Below the pieces are notes generated by a model. It searched no databases. It was not told where the DNA came from and saw only the letters and a program-made list of their open reading frames with translations. Shown here piece by piece: positions 1 to 8,971 of a stretch of 64,000 nt of DNA. Each line of letters opens with the position of its first letter. Position 1 is the first letter of the stretch. The DNA comes from Pseudorasbora parva (lineage: Eukaryota > Chordata > Actinopteri > Cypriniformes > Gobionidae), in contig NC_090190.1 of the NCBI RefSeq assembly GCF_024679245.1, positions 43,309,220-43,373,219 of the forward strand. The letters run 5' to 3'. The position numbers and the translations under genes are program-made.

Positions 1-707
1 AAACATCATTAATCTTGACAAACTATACATCATTCTAAAGATCTAACCTTCAAGCACTATCGACAACCCGCTGCCTTTCCATAAAAAGCTTATAACGAAT
101 TTATTTTGGCATTTATGTAAGCAATACACATCAAAACATGAATAAGAAAAAACAGAGTACCTACCAGTGGTGTTGTAATAACGAGTCACACACGCATCCA
201 CTGCTAAAAGTTCCAGATTAAATGGAGAGAAAAATCCAACGAAACAATAACGTTGTTATTTGTATGGTTATTCCTTTGTTTACATTGCATTTCTTCGCAG
301 TGAAGTATCGTACTAGACTGTTATGCAATAAAATAACTCTCTTAAAACAGTCTCCCAGTAGCAGAAAGCTATATGGGTTTGTAGCGTAGACTGTAACAAA
401 CAAAATAAGACCACCCACACACATAACCATACAAAGATAGATAGCTGAGATCCAGTTCAAAATGTCCAACCATTGCAGTCGGTTTGGCTGATGTCATGAT
501 ATGCTCGTCCAATGATATTGTCTTTACAACTAAAGCCAATAAAAGTATCAAATCATCATGACTGACAGAAAATGTAGCCAATGAACACATGATTCCAACG
601 ATACCCGGCTTATTTATATTCCTCACATGGGCGTGATTATTGACTTATTTGAATCTGGCACTCTCTCTCTTCCTCTCTCTTTCATCCGCTAATAGCTGCG
701 ACGTATA
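1..707. other. Left flank without recognised gene
   Basis: No open frame here resembles a known protein, and the short frames that exist lie on both strands without shared structure. A pyrimidine-rich stretch (CTCTCTCTCTTCCTCTCTC) lies near 660-680. The segment ends at the 5-bp target duplication CTGTG (708-712) of the BEL/Pao insertion. Once that insertion is discounted, this flank continues directly into 6625 onward, just upstream of the piggyBac-like reading frame, so its right end may be the upstream region of that relic. Confidence 0.5.
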
Positions 708-712
708 CTGTG

Positions 713-996
713 TATCGTGTCTTTTCCTTTTAGCAAAGCAATAATGACCACTGACGACTTGACTTGAAATAAACGAACTGTTTACTTAAGTTTGGGAACA
801 GGATTACACATTGTTACAGCACCCACTTTCATTCTCATTCTTCTTCTTCTGTGTGCACGCGCTCTAGCCCCCCAAGCATTATGGGTTAACTTTTCTTAAA
901 GCTGAACAACCTAATAAACAGCAATTCAAACTTTTTCTATTATCATTGAAGACAATTAATTAAACATCATATTACAACTCAAATTAATTCACAACA
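713..996 (-). repeat. 3' LTR of BEL/Pao element
   Basis: This 284-bp direct repeat matches 6336-6619 base for base in my reading. On the plus strand it starts TATCGTGTC and ends TTCACAACA. It is preceded by target duplication CTGTG and followed on its inner side by the polypurine tract. Confidence 0.93.
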
Positions 997-1006
997 TCCT
1001 CCCCCC
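997..1006 (-). other. Polypurine tract of BEL/Pao element
   Basis: On the minus strand the sequence GGGGGGAGGA directly abuts the LTR start TGTTGTG. This is the expected position of the plus-strand primer for reverse transcription. Confidence 0.8.
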
Positions 1007-1035
1007 ATGAACAACTGTTCATCAACTCTAATGCA

Positions 1036-4000
1036 TCAAATCTCTAATGCATAAAGCAACTGAATGGGTCTCTTCAACACAGTCCCTGTGGATGTGCGAA
1101 CAGCACAGGATCTGACTTTGCCATCTCGGCCTGGAAACAGCTGTTCAATTTTTCCCAATTTCCAGGTTTGTCTCGGTGTATTAGCATCTCCGATGAGAAC
1201 AATGTCACCCATCTTCAACTCAGTACATTTCTGGGTGTTACAAGAATGTGCGGATTTCAGGTCCAGCAAATAGTCCTTTCTCCATCGATTCCACAGGTTG
1301 GTCATGAGTCGGTTCCTGTATCTCCACCTTCTTGTCATATCCTCCTTACTCACAGTGGGATGATCATAGTCTGCAGGAAATGGTTTTGGAGGAAGTGAAG
1401 TGAGTCGGTCACCGACCAAGAAGTGTGCAGGCGTTAATGGCTGTGGCTCGTCAAGCTCATTGTGGACAAAGGTAATGGGTCTGGAATTCAATGTGGACTC
1501 TACTTCGGCAAGGAGCGTAGACATTTCTTCAAAGGTGAGCGATGCTCTTCCTAGCACCTTCCTCAGGCTCGTTTTCACAGACCTTACAAGCCTCTCCCAA
1601 AATCCACCCCACCAGGCTGCCCGTTCTACAATGAAACGCCAAGTGATGCCTTTCCCTGAGAAGTATTCCAGAATTTGTGGCTCTTTGATGGCTTTCCACA
1701 GCTCACTAAGGTCTTGGTTCGCTCTCTTAAAAGTTTTTGCATTGTCTGAATAGATGACTTTACAAAGCCCTCTTCTAGAAACAAATCGCTTGAGTGCTAA
1801 CAGGAAACTTTCAGTTGACTGACTGGAAACCAGCTCCAAATGCACTGCTCTAGTGACGGCACATGTGAACAGAGCAATATAAGCCTTGCATAGCACACAA
1901 TCTTTCTTCACATACAGCGGACCTGCAAAGTCTATGCCAGTTACTTCAAATGGAGGGGTCTCTATTATTCTGTCTCGTGGTAAAGGAGCAGTGTCCTGTT
2001 GTGCGGGCTTTGCCTTAAATCTTTTGCACACAGTACATTTTGACAGAATACCTTTCACGATTTGTCTGCCTCTCAAAATCCAGTATTTGCTTCTGATTTG
2101 TACTAGTGTGTCTCTCAGACCGGAATGCATGATAAATTCATGGTTGTGCTGAACCAGCAGCTCACAATATCTGTCTTTGTTGGGCAGAATCCACGGATGT
2201 TTTTCTCTGTAACTAAAATCTGACTGTTGCAGTCTGCCTCCAACACAGAGCAATTCATCTTCATCAAGGGAAGGTTTTAGGTCTCTGATTTTTGAATCTG
2301 AGTTCAGGGGCTTACCAGCCTTCAGCAAATTAATCTCATGACTAAAACTGATGTCTTGTGTCACTTTTATCCAGTACTTCTCAGCCTCAAACATGTCATC
2401 AGCAGTCAACTCACCTCGTCTCTTGAAACGTGAACTTGCATTGTGCACAAACCGTTTGATCCAAGCAGTGACTCGCAACACTGTTTTCAGCTTGCTGTAC
2501 TTTAGTAAATCCAGCACAGGTTCCATCCCCCCTTGGTCGCTGCTGCTACTGATCTGCATGGTTATCTGCTGACTTTGTTTAAGCTCACTAGTCATATCTT
2601 CGACGCTTTGACCTTCATCGCTTTCTTCCAGCAGATTCGGCACGATAAGAAATGAAGGTCCTTTCCACCACAGTTCAGTTTCCTTCAGGTTAGCTACAGT
2701 CTGACCTCTGGTGGGGAGGTCTGCAGGATTGAACTTGCCTTTACAGTGATGCCACGTTGCAGGGTCGGTTAAAGACTGGATTTCGGACACTCGGTTTGAC
2801 ACAAACTGTTTCCATTTGTAAGCTGGACTGCGAATCCACTGCAACACAATCATTGAATCTGTCCACATGTGAACTTGATGGAGCTCCATATTCAGCGGCC
2901 TTAACAGACTGTTTCCTAGTCTTGCTCCAATCACCGCTCCCATTAGCTCAAGACGGGGCAGTGATATCTTCTTCAGGGGGGCTACCCTGGACTTTGAAGC
3001 GACAAGGCATGTAGTTTTTGCTCCATTGTCCGCTACTCGCAGCAGGTAGGCAACAGTGCTATAAGCTTTCTCGCTTGCATCACAAAACACGTGAAGCTGT
3101 TGTGCATCGTGTCTGTGCTCAGATTTCATTCCATACCAACGAGGAATGCTTAGGTGGTGGATCTGTGGAAGTTCTGAACACCATCCTTGCCATTCTTGTG
3201 CAAGATCTGTGGGCAGCTCCTCGTCCCATCCGAGGCCTCGTATCCACATCTCTTGGAAAAGGCATTTCACACGCACGGTGAATGGGGCAAGAAAGCCTAT
3301 TGGGTCGAATATGCGAGCAGAGAGCTTTAGGACACTTCTTTTAGTATTCTGTCTTTTAGCTACAGCATCCAGCAATGCAGTCAGATCAAAGACGAAATCA
3401 TCTGTTTCAGTTCTCCACACTAAGCCTAGTACCTTCAGCACAGATCCATGCATTTTTGTGTCCTCTGCAACTTCACTCATTGTCGTCTTCCATTTCTCCT
3501 TCAATCCAGCACAGTTGGTTGTCCACTTGCAAAGGTCCATGCCAGCTGCAGACATAATCTCTCTTGCACCGGATGATATGGTGAAAGCATTTTCAACGTT
3601 ACTTGCACTTGAGATGAAGTCGTCAACATAAAGCGATTCTTTTATTGTCTTCACTACCTCAGGAAGTTGGGCTTCATATCCCTTTAGATGCTTACTCACT
3701 GTAGCTGCCAGGAGGAATGGGCTGGGGGACACTCCAAACACCACTCTCGTCATCCGTAGCACACGCTGCTTCTCGCCTGTCTCTTCGTGGGGTGGTGAAG
3801 TGAGCCAGAGGAATCGCACGGCATCTCTGTCCTTCTCAGCAAGAGAAATCTGCAAGAAAGCCTTCTTGATGTCTGCAGTAAATGCAATCTCATTGAGTCT
3901 GAATTTGATTAATATGCCAAGCAGATCCGGATTCAGGTTCGGGCCAGTTAGTAAACAGTCATTTAGTGATGGAGAGCCAGTGTCATGTGATGAGGCATCA

Positions 4001-6288
4001 AACACCACTCTCAGCTTTGTAGTTACCTTGTCTTCGCGGAGAACAGCATGATGAGGCATGTAGTACTTCACAGCGGTTGAAGACGAGCTGTCCTCCTCCA
4101 CGTCTTCGACGATACCCTGCTCAAGGTAATCATTCATAACTTCGTTGTATCTGTGATACAGCACTACATCTGACTGCAACTTTCGTTTAAGTCCTTCAAA
4201 TCTTTTCTTTGCAATTTTGTAGTTATCTGGGAGTTCTGGTTTATCAGGTCGCCATGGCAGCTCAACTTCATATCGCCCGTTCTTGTACCGAGTTGTTTTT
4301 TCAAACATGTTAAGAGCTTCCTCTTCTTCAGGGCTGTCAGCGTGCTGCATTGTAATGCCAAGGGACTCTATTTCCCAGAAGGTTTTCAGACGTTCTGAGA
4401 CCAGCGTGTCTTCATTAATCTGTACGTGCATGCATACTGTGTCAGAAACACTAGACATTGTGACTGGGCCCTGCACTGACCATCCAAAAATGCTCTCAAT
4501 GGCCACAAGAGCATCCGTAATTCTTTCCACTTGGCCTGACACTATATTCCAATAATAATCTGCACCAATCAACATTGACAACTCTGTATCACAAGTGCTA
4601 GGGTCTGGGTAGTCTGCCAGCTGCAAGCCTTTTCGTTTTAGCTCTGCTTGGATGTGCTCACCTGGGATCTTCATCACTGCGGTGCATACTTGTGGGGTCT
4701 CGAGTGCTTCCACTTCAACCTTCTGCTCCTTGTTCCAGATGTTCTGCAGAATTACCTTCACTGTGTTGCGTCTCGATGTTACTGGTGCTGCAGAGCCAAA
4801 TGTATGAAGTGTGAACGTTTCTTGCTTTATCACAGGTAACTTTAAAGCTCTTACTGTACTCTCGCTGATGAAGCTTCTCTGACTGCCTCCATCCAGTAGG
4901 CAGCGAATGCTTTTACGTCCGCCAGGTCCTTCTGCCCATGCTCTCACAGTCTGAAGCAGCACAGTGTTGTTCTGTTTAGAGGGCTGTATCTTTACCGAAT
5001 GTGAAGCAAATGAAGACACTACATGGTCACTGTTGTCAGTGTCTGATGTGTGTGTTTCTCCTTTCTCACACATAGCACCATGATGTCTGCCTCCACATTT
5101 GTTGCAGCACACTTTGGCCTTACAGAATCTTGCAATGTGCTTTGGGCCAAGACAGACAAAGCATCGTCCCATTTTCATCAGTTTTTCTTTCCGTGCAGCA
5201 ATTTCAGTTTCCGGACACAGTTCTGTTTTGTGTGCTGCACTGTCACAGAAAAGGCAGTTCTGTATTCTTTGACTGCTGGTTTGCAGTACTGCAGCTGATG
5301 GCATGTAATGCCTTTTCTGTTTCATTTCAATTGAGGTGTCTGGTCTTTTAAATGGTTTGTGATAGCTCTGGGTGTCTTTGGAATTACCTGGCTTAATCAG
5401 TTGCATGGCTCTTTCTCTGCTCAAAATCTCTTTTTGCAGGAATTCCATAACTTCTGAGACCTTCCATTCATCACTGGTTCCTCTTTGACGACTGTACTGG
5501 AGAGCAATGTCATCTGGAATCATCTGTAGCAGAACAGGACATAACAGGCTGCCGTATGCCTCAGACGCAACACCCAGCGATTCTAAACTACGGATCTGAA
5601 CTTCACACTCATCGTAAAGTTGTCTCAGAGCACTGACATCATGTGATTTCTTTACTGGGCAGAGATTCAATAATTTTGTCATGTGTGCATTGATCAGCAG
5701 ATCCTTCCTTCCGAACCGGTTTTGCAGCAGATCGATCGCGTGATCGTAATTGCCGTCTGTCATCATCAGTCCCGCTATTGCCTTTGAAGCAGCGCCAGTC
5801 AGATATGTCTTCAAGTAATTAAACTTCTCCGTTTTGCTCAGCGCGTCGTTTTTGTGAATAGCGGTTTCGTACTGATTCCAAAAGTCTTGCCACAAGCTAA
5901 TGTCACCGTTGAACTTGCTGATAATTAACTTGGGTAACTTAACTGTTTGTCCGCGCGGCGACCGATCTGTGTCACTCGGTCTGCTGCTTTCTCGGTCTCC
6001 CTGCATCACGCGCTGCACGCGAGCCTTCGCGCGGATGATTCGCTCTCTATACTCCTCAACATCAATAACTTCATTTTCCAAATCATCCATTTCTGTTTGT
6101 TCCTCTATTTCGCAATCTAACTCCAGCAGTGTTCCCTCTTTTGCAGATAACAGGGCTAACAGTTCACATAATCGGTCAATGATCGGATCTTCTTTACCAA
6201 CCTCTGTTTCTATGTCTTGCAAAAGTGTCGTGGTGGTACCGCGTACAGCTTTCCGTTTTCTGTGTAGTCTTTCAAGTCGCTCCGCCAT
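1036..6288 (-). CDS. BEL/Pao gag-pol polyprotein (1750 aa)
   Basis: This single uninterrupted frame encodes all proteins the element needs to copy itself. Residues 1-330 are the gag-like region. Zinc-knuckle cysteine/histidine clusters lie at about 345-420 (CLFC, CFVCLGPKH, CCNKCGGRHH). An aspartic protease motif LLDGGS is near 465. The reverse transcriptase centres on YVDD near 886, followed by the RNase H-like region with FCDAS. The integrase has a zinc-binding HSG...CTVC segment near 1385-1425 and a catalytic core with DFAGP near 1452, SDNAK near 1513 and a following WERLV glutamate near 1567. The length suits full BEL/Pao polyproteins. The start is the first Met, 47 bp inside the 5' LTR. 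There are no internal stops, so it may be functional. Confidence 0.92.
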   Translation of the reverse strand: MAERLERLHRKRKAVRGTTTTLLQDIETEVGKEDPIIDRLCELLALLSAKEGTLLELDCEIEEQTEMDDLENEVIDVEEYRERIIRAKARVQRVMQGDRESSRPSDTDRSPRGQTVKLPKLIISKFNGDISLWQDFWNQYETAIHKNDALSKTEKFNYLKTYLTGAASKAIAGLMMTDGNYDHAIDLLQNRFGRKDLLINAHMTKLLNLCPVKKSHDVSALRQLYDECEVQIRSLESLGVASEAYGSLLCPVLLQMIPDDIALQYSRQRGTSDEWKVSEVMEFLQKEILSRERAMQLIKPGNSKDTQSYHKPFKRPDTSIEMKQKRHYMPSAAVLQTSSQRIQNCLFCDSAAHKTELCPETEIAARKEKLMKMGRCFVCLGPKHIARFCKAKVCCNKCGGRHHGAMCEKGETHTSDTDNSDHVVSSFASHSVKIQPSKQNNTVLLQTVRAWAEGPGGRKSIRCLLDGGSQRSFISESTVRALKLPVIKQETFTLHTFGSAAPVTSRRNTVKVILQNIWNKEQKVEVEALETPQVCTAVMKIPGEHIQAELKRKGLQLADYPDPSTCDTELSMLIGADYYWNIVSGQVERITDALVAIESIFGWSVQGPVTMSSVSDTVCMHVQINEDTLVSERLKTFWEIESLGITMQHADSPEEEEALNMFEKTTRYKNGRYEVELPWRPDKPELPDNYKIAKKRFEGLKRKLQSDVVLYHRYNEVMNDYLEQGIVEDVEEDSSSSTAVKYYMPHHAVLREDKVTTKLRVVFDASSHDTGSPSLNDCLLTGPNLNPDLLGILIKFRLNEIAFTADIKKAFLQISLAEKDRDAVRFLWLTSPPHEETGEKQRVLRMTRVVFGVSPSPFLLAATVSKHLKGYEAQLPEVVKTIKESLYVDDFISSASNVENAFTISSGAREIMSAAGMDLCKWTTNCAGLKEKWKTTMSEVAEDTKMHGSVLKVLGLVWRTETDDFVFDLTALLDAVAKRQNTKRSVLKLSARIFDPIGFLAPFTVRVKCLFQEMWIRGLGWDEELPTDLAQEWQGWCSELPQIHHLSIPRWYGMKSEHRHDAQQLHVFCDASEKAYSTVAYLLRVADNGAKTTCLVASKSRVAPLKKISLPRLELMGAVIGARLGNSLLRPLNMELHQVHMWTDSMIVLQWIRSPAYKWKQFVSNRVSEIQSLTDPATWHHCKGKFNPADLPTRGQTVANLKETELWWKGPSFLIVPNLLEESDEGQSVEDMTSELKQSQQITMQISSSSDQGGMEPVLDLLKYSKLKTVLRVTAWIKRFVHNASSRFKRRGELTADDMFEAEKYWIKVTQDISFSHEINLLKAGKPLNSDSKIRDLKPSLDEDELLCVGGRLQQSDFSYREKHPWILPNKDRYCELLVQHNHEFIMHSGLRDTLVQIRSKYWILRGRQIVKGILSKCTVCKRFKAKPAQQDTAPLPRDRIIETPPFEVTGIDFAGPLYVKKDCVLCKAYIALFTCAVTRAVHLELVSSQSTESFLLALKRFVSRRGLCKVIYSDNAKTFKRANQDLSELWKAIKEPQILEYFSGKGITWRFIVERAAWWGGFWERLVRSVKTSLRKVLGRASLTFEEMSTLLAEVESTLNSRPITFVHNELDEPQPLTPAHFLVGDRLTSLPPKPFPADYDHPTVSKEDMTRRWRYRNRLMTNLWNRWRKDYLLDLKSAHSCNTQKCTELKMGDIVLIGDANTPRQTWKLGKIEQLFPGRDGKVRSCAVRTSTGTVLKRPIQLLYALEI

Positions 6289-6310
6289 TTCGGATGTTGC
6301 TTGCTAGTTA

Positions 6311-6329
6311 TCCCGGGTTTTCGGCACCA
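6311..6329 (-). other. Primer-binding site, tRNA-Phe-like
   Basis: The plus-strand sequence TCCCGGGTTTTCGGCACCA matches the 3' end of vertebrate tRNA-Phe (ending TTTCGGCACCA) except for one extra T. It lies 6 bp inside the 5' LTR, where the minus-strand primer of an LTR element should anneal. The tRNA match is from memory of the conserved tRNA-Phe acceptor and T arm. Confidence 0.75.
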
Positions 6330-6335
6330 AACTAA

Positions 6336-6619
6336 TATCGTGTCTTTTCCTTTTAGCAAAGCAATAATGACCACTGACGACTTGACTTGAAATAAACGAA
6401 CTGTTTACTTAAGTTTGGGAACAGGATTACACATTGTTACAGCACCCACTTTCATTCTCATTCTTCTTCTTCTGTGTGCACGCGCTCTAGCCCCCCAAGC
6501 ATTATGGGTTAACTTTTCTTAAAGCTGAACAACCTAATAAACAGCAATTCAAACTTTTTCTATTATCATTGAAGACAATTAATTAAACATCATATTACAA
6601 CTCAAATTAATTCACAACA
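6336..6619 (-). repeat. 5' LTR of BEL/Pao element
   Basis: This is the second 284-bp LTR, with no differences from 713-996 that I can see. Target duplication CTGTG follows at 6620-6624. It carries the promoter of the element on the minus strand, although I could not place a TATA box confidently. Confidence 0.93.
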
Positions 6620-6971
6620 CTGTGACCATAGACAGTAAGGTAACAGCCTAGTAATAAGACGGTCTCTTTGGAACAACTGTTTGCACGTCTTACTTACTGG
6701 ACGGAATTAATTATCAAATGGATCATCAAAATAAGTTTTTCTCCGCTGAAGATGTTTTATTTGAGATCACTCAAAGCAGCGACGTGGAAAACATTGAGGA
6801 GAGTGAAGACAGCGATGAAGGTAATATGCTTGTGGACGGTGATCCTATTTTTTATCGGTGAGTTGCTGTATACGTTGAGTTGCTGTGCTTGTTTTTGTGA
6901 AATATCAGAACCCAAATGTGTATAATGACATGGGTATGACACAGGTATTACAGAAGAGGGTAAAAAATCAG

Positions 6972-7040
6972 TGTAAAAATGCAGAATGTGTCCTGTGATG
7001 GGTAGGTTTAGGGGCAGTGTAGAGGCATAGAAAATATGAG
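6972..7040. repeat. Dispersed fish repeat fragment (GATGGGTAGGTTTAGGGGCA family)
   Basis: The core GATGGGTAGGTTTAGGGGCA (6997-7016) recurs at 18036, 18156, 42846 and 42956. Here it is a single copy followed by GTGTAGAGG and ATAGAAAATA, without the GT expansion seen at the other loci. Confidence 0.75.
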
Positions 7041-7174
7041 TTGTTAGGGTTAGGTATGTATTTTTTCTGTGTGTGCTAAAAAAAAAGAGCTAAATATCAG
7101 TAAATACCAGAACTCCATCTAATTACTGGTATATTGCATATTCTTTCTAGTATACACAGAAAAAAAGAAAGAAA

Positions 7175-7180
<6 letters not shown>

Positions 7181-7271
<91 letters not shown>
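7181..7271. repeat. (TA)n microsatellite
   Basis: About 45 uninterrupted TA units in the intron of the piggyBac-like relic. The Tyr/Ile-repeat frames it creates are not genes. Confidence 0.97.
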
Positions 7272-7273
<2 letters not shown>

Positions 7274-7373
7274 CTGTGTGTGCTAGAAAAATATTCAATA
7301 TACCAGTTATTAGATTGAGTTCTGGGGTGTTGACCATCTGTGTGATTTGTGATTCTATGTCTGGCCATCAGTA

Positions 7374-7521
7374 TGAATGCTGTCTGTATCATCGGCCATT
7401 AGATTGATTGTTGGGCTGTATGAGAATGTAAAGACGAACATCATTATGAATGCTGTCTAAACGATTGCCCATCAGTTTCATTGTTTATGGGATGGCCAGC
7501 AGTTAGAGTGAATGCTGTCTG
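7374..7521. repeat. Degenerate tandem repeat, roughly 62-74 bp period
   Basis: The motif GAATGCTGTCT recurs at about 7375, 7449 and 7510 in comparable surroundings (CCATCAG before, GATTG or GGCC after). This suggests three decayed tandem units within the relic's intron. Confidence 0.5.
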
Positions 7522-7796
7522 TAAAACTGTGATTTTTGATTGAATGGACAAACTAAACAGGAGTATACATGCAGTTCTAATTCTCTTTCCTTTCCTTGTC
7601 ATTCTACAGGCATTGAGTTGAATCTTCAGATGAGGAATGGCATCCAAGCATCAGCCAACCAGCAGAAAAGAGATGCAAGCTTTCTGACTCTTTCAAATCT
7701 GCACTTGCTGATGTAGACCTGAATCGGCCAGTAAAAGGGAGAGGCAAAAAAAAAAAAACGTCAAAAGTCCTTCAGCACCCATACAGTAAAGCCCTC

Positions 7797-7830
<34 letters not shown>
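7797..7830. repeat. (A)34 homopolymer
   Basis: A pure 34-bp A run inside the second exon of the piggyBac-like relic. Near-copies of CACCCATACAGTAAAG flank it on both sides (about 7776 and 7843). Confidence 0.9.
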
Positions 7831-7832
<2 letters not shown>

Positions 7833-8045
7833 ATGTTCCCAAGCACCCCTACAGTAAAGTGGAACTGTTCATCAGACGCAGACATTACACCTCCACCTGC
7901 AGTCTTCAGACCCTTTAGAACACCAGGCCCCCTCACAGCATCATACACTGTGTTGCAGTTGTTCCAGCTGTTTTTATCCACTTCATTGCTGCAGATTCTC
8001 AATGAGGGAGTGAAAATAAATTGTATCTATTTAACCACTGAATGA

Positions 8046-8971
8046 GATAACATAGTAACAATTAGCACATGGATGGAAATCCAAGACAGTATTGTGGATA
8101 TCAAAGCTCAACACTATAAGTAAACAAATAAACAGTAAATCAATTCCAAACCCCAAATACCAGTGATACACAAACAAAAAACCGTACCAAACCATTCAAA
8201 ATGCCCTAGAGGGAAAAGGATATACAGTCTGCAATGCAAGTCTCTTATATGAGTGTTGTAGAAGTCCCAGTCCCAGCAGGCAATGAATATATACAATCCT
8301 AGAATCCTAGATTAGGCACTGGCACAATCCAACACAGGTCAGAAGTAGGTATCAGTGCACTCAAGCCCCATAACAGAGTCCTCTGTGAGCTTCTCTGCAA
8401 ACTTCCAAACACTATGAATTAAAATTTTATGGGTACATAAAAATGTGCATTTGAACAAGATTGTAAAGCATTAGAATGTACAATTCACTTAACTCTCAAA
8501 CACAATGTGATTCCAGGCATTTTCACCCATTCTCCATTGCCATGCCTCTCCTCTGTGCTACTCACCTTAAAACCACTTCCTCCATTTGTTGCCCTCTAGA
8601 GGACAGGATGAAAAATGTCACCCATGTACCAGAGTAACCGTTACATGCTACACAGAACAAAACATGAAAGTACATGCCATGGCTAATGATGAGCACAAGC
8701 CGCATGCTAAACAAACAACCCTAAACACATGGACAAAAGAGTGTATACTGCCCAAGCAAAACTAGATGCTCACACGAGACCAAACGAATCCTCAAACTGT
8801 ACACTCACAATAGGGAGAAAAACACACATGGAGCTTTTAATGTCCGAAGCCTGAACCTAAACCAAATTATGAAATGCCAGGATTCAAACACCACTATATA
8901 AATCCATATAAAATCCTATATAAGCATACCGAATGTTTGCATATATTATGTTTAAATAAACTTATCCCATC
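8046..8971. other. Intergenic stretch without recognised features
   Basis: About 900 bp of AT-rich sequence between the piggyBac-like relic and the gypsy relic. I see no coding exon, tandem repeat or element end that I can name. It may be decayed repeat DNA. Confidence 0.4.

Larger units (their letters stand above)
713..6619 (-). mobile_element. BEL/Pao LTR retrotransposon, apparently complete
   Basis: The element has two 284-bp LTRs that I read as identical (713-996 and 6336-6619). A 5-bp target duplication CTGTG flanks it at 708-712 and 6620-6624. On the minus strand the order is 5' LTR, primer site, one long gag-pol ORF, polypurine tract, 3' LTR. The LTRs begin TGTTGTGAA and end CACGATA on the coding strand. 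The domain order protease, RT, RNase H, integrase within a single ORF is that of BEL/Pao elements. Identical LTRs and an unbroken ORF imply a recent insertion. It landed just upstream of the piggyBac-like relic. Confidence 0.93.
6718..8045 (+). pseudogene. piggyBac-like (PGBD-type) transposase relic, 5' exons
   Basis: A first coding exon (6718-6857) starts with ATG, encodes an acidic segment ending near GDPIFYR and finishes at a GTGAGT donor. The presumed second exon begins at 7610 after TCTACAG. It reads an acidic SSDEEW segment but has an in-frame TGA at 7614-7616, two long A runs and a frame change. From 7833 to 8045 a frame with FRPFRTPGP and LFQLFLSTSLLQ resembles the start of the DDE_Tnp_1_7 domain of piggyBac-derived proteins. 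The catalytic domain is absent, so this is a truncated, inactive copy. The family assignment rests on recalled motif similarity. The intron holds a TA microsatellite and a dispersed fish repeat. Confidence 0.6.

Noticed and set aside
1064..6307. Plus-strand frames across the BEL/Pao element, e.g. 3146-3631 and 5900-6307
   Set aside because: They are antisense shadows of the 1750-codon polyprotein, with no domain of their own.
7119..7407. Frames encoding long Tyr-Ile repeats
   Set aside because: They are translations of the (TA)n microsatellite on both strands. Similar Val-Cys, His-Thr and Arg-Glu frames at 17.0, 18.1, 18.3, 42.6 and 62.5 kb come from simple repeats.
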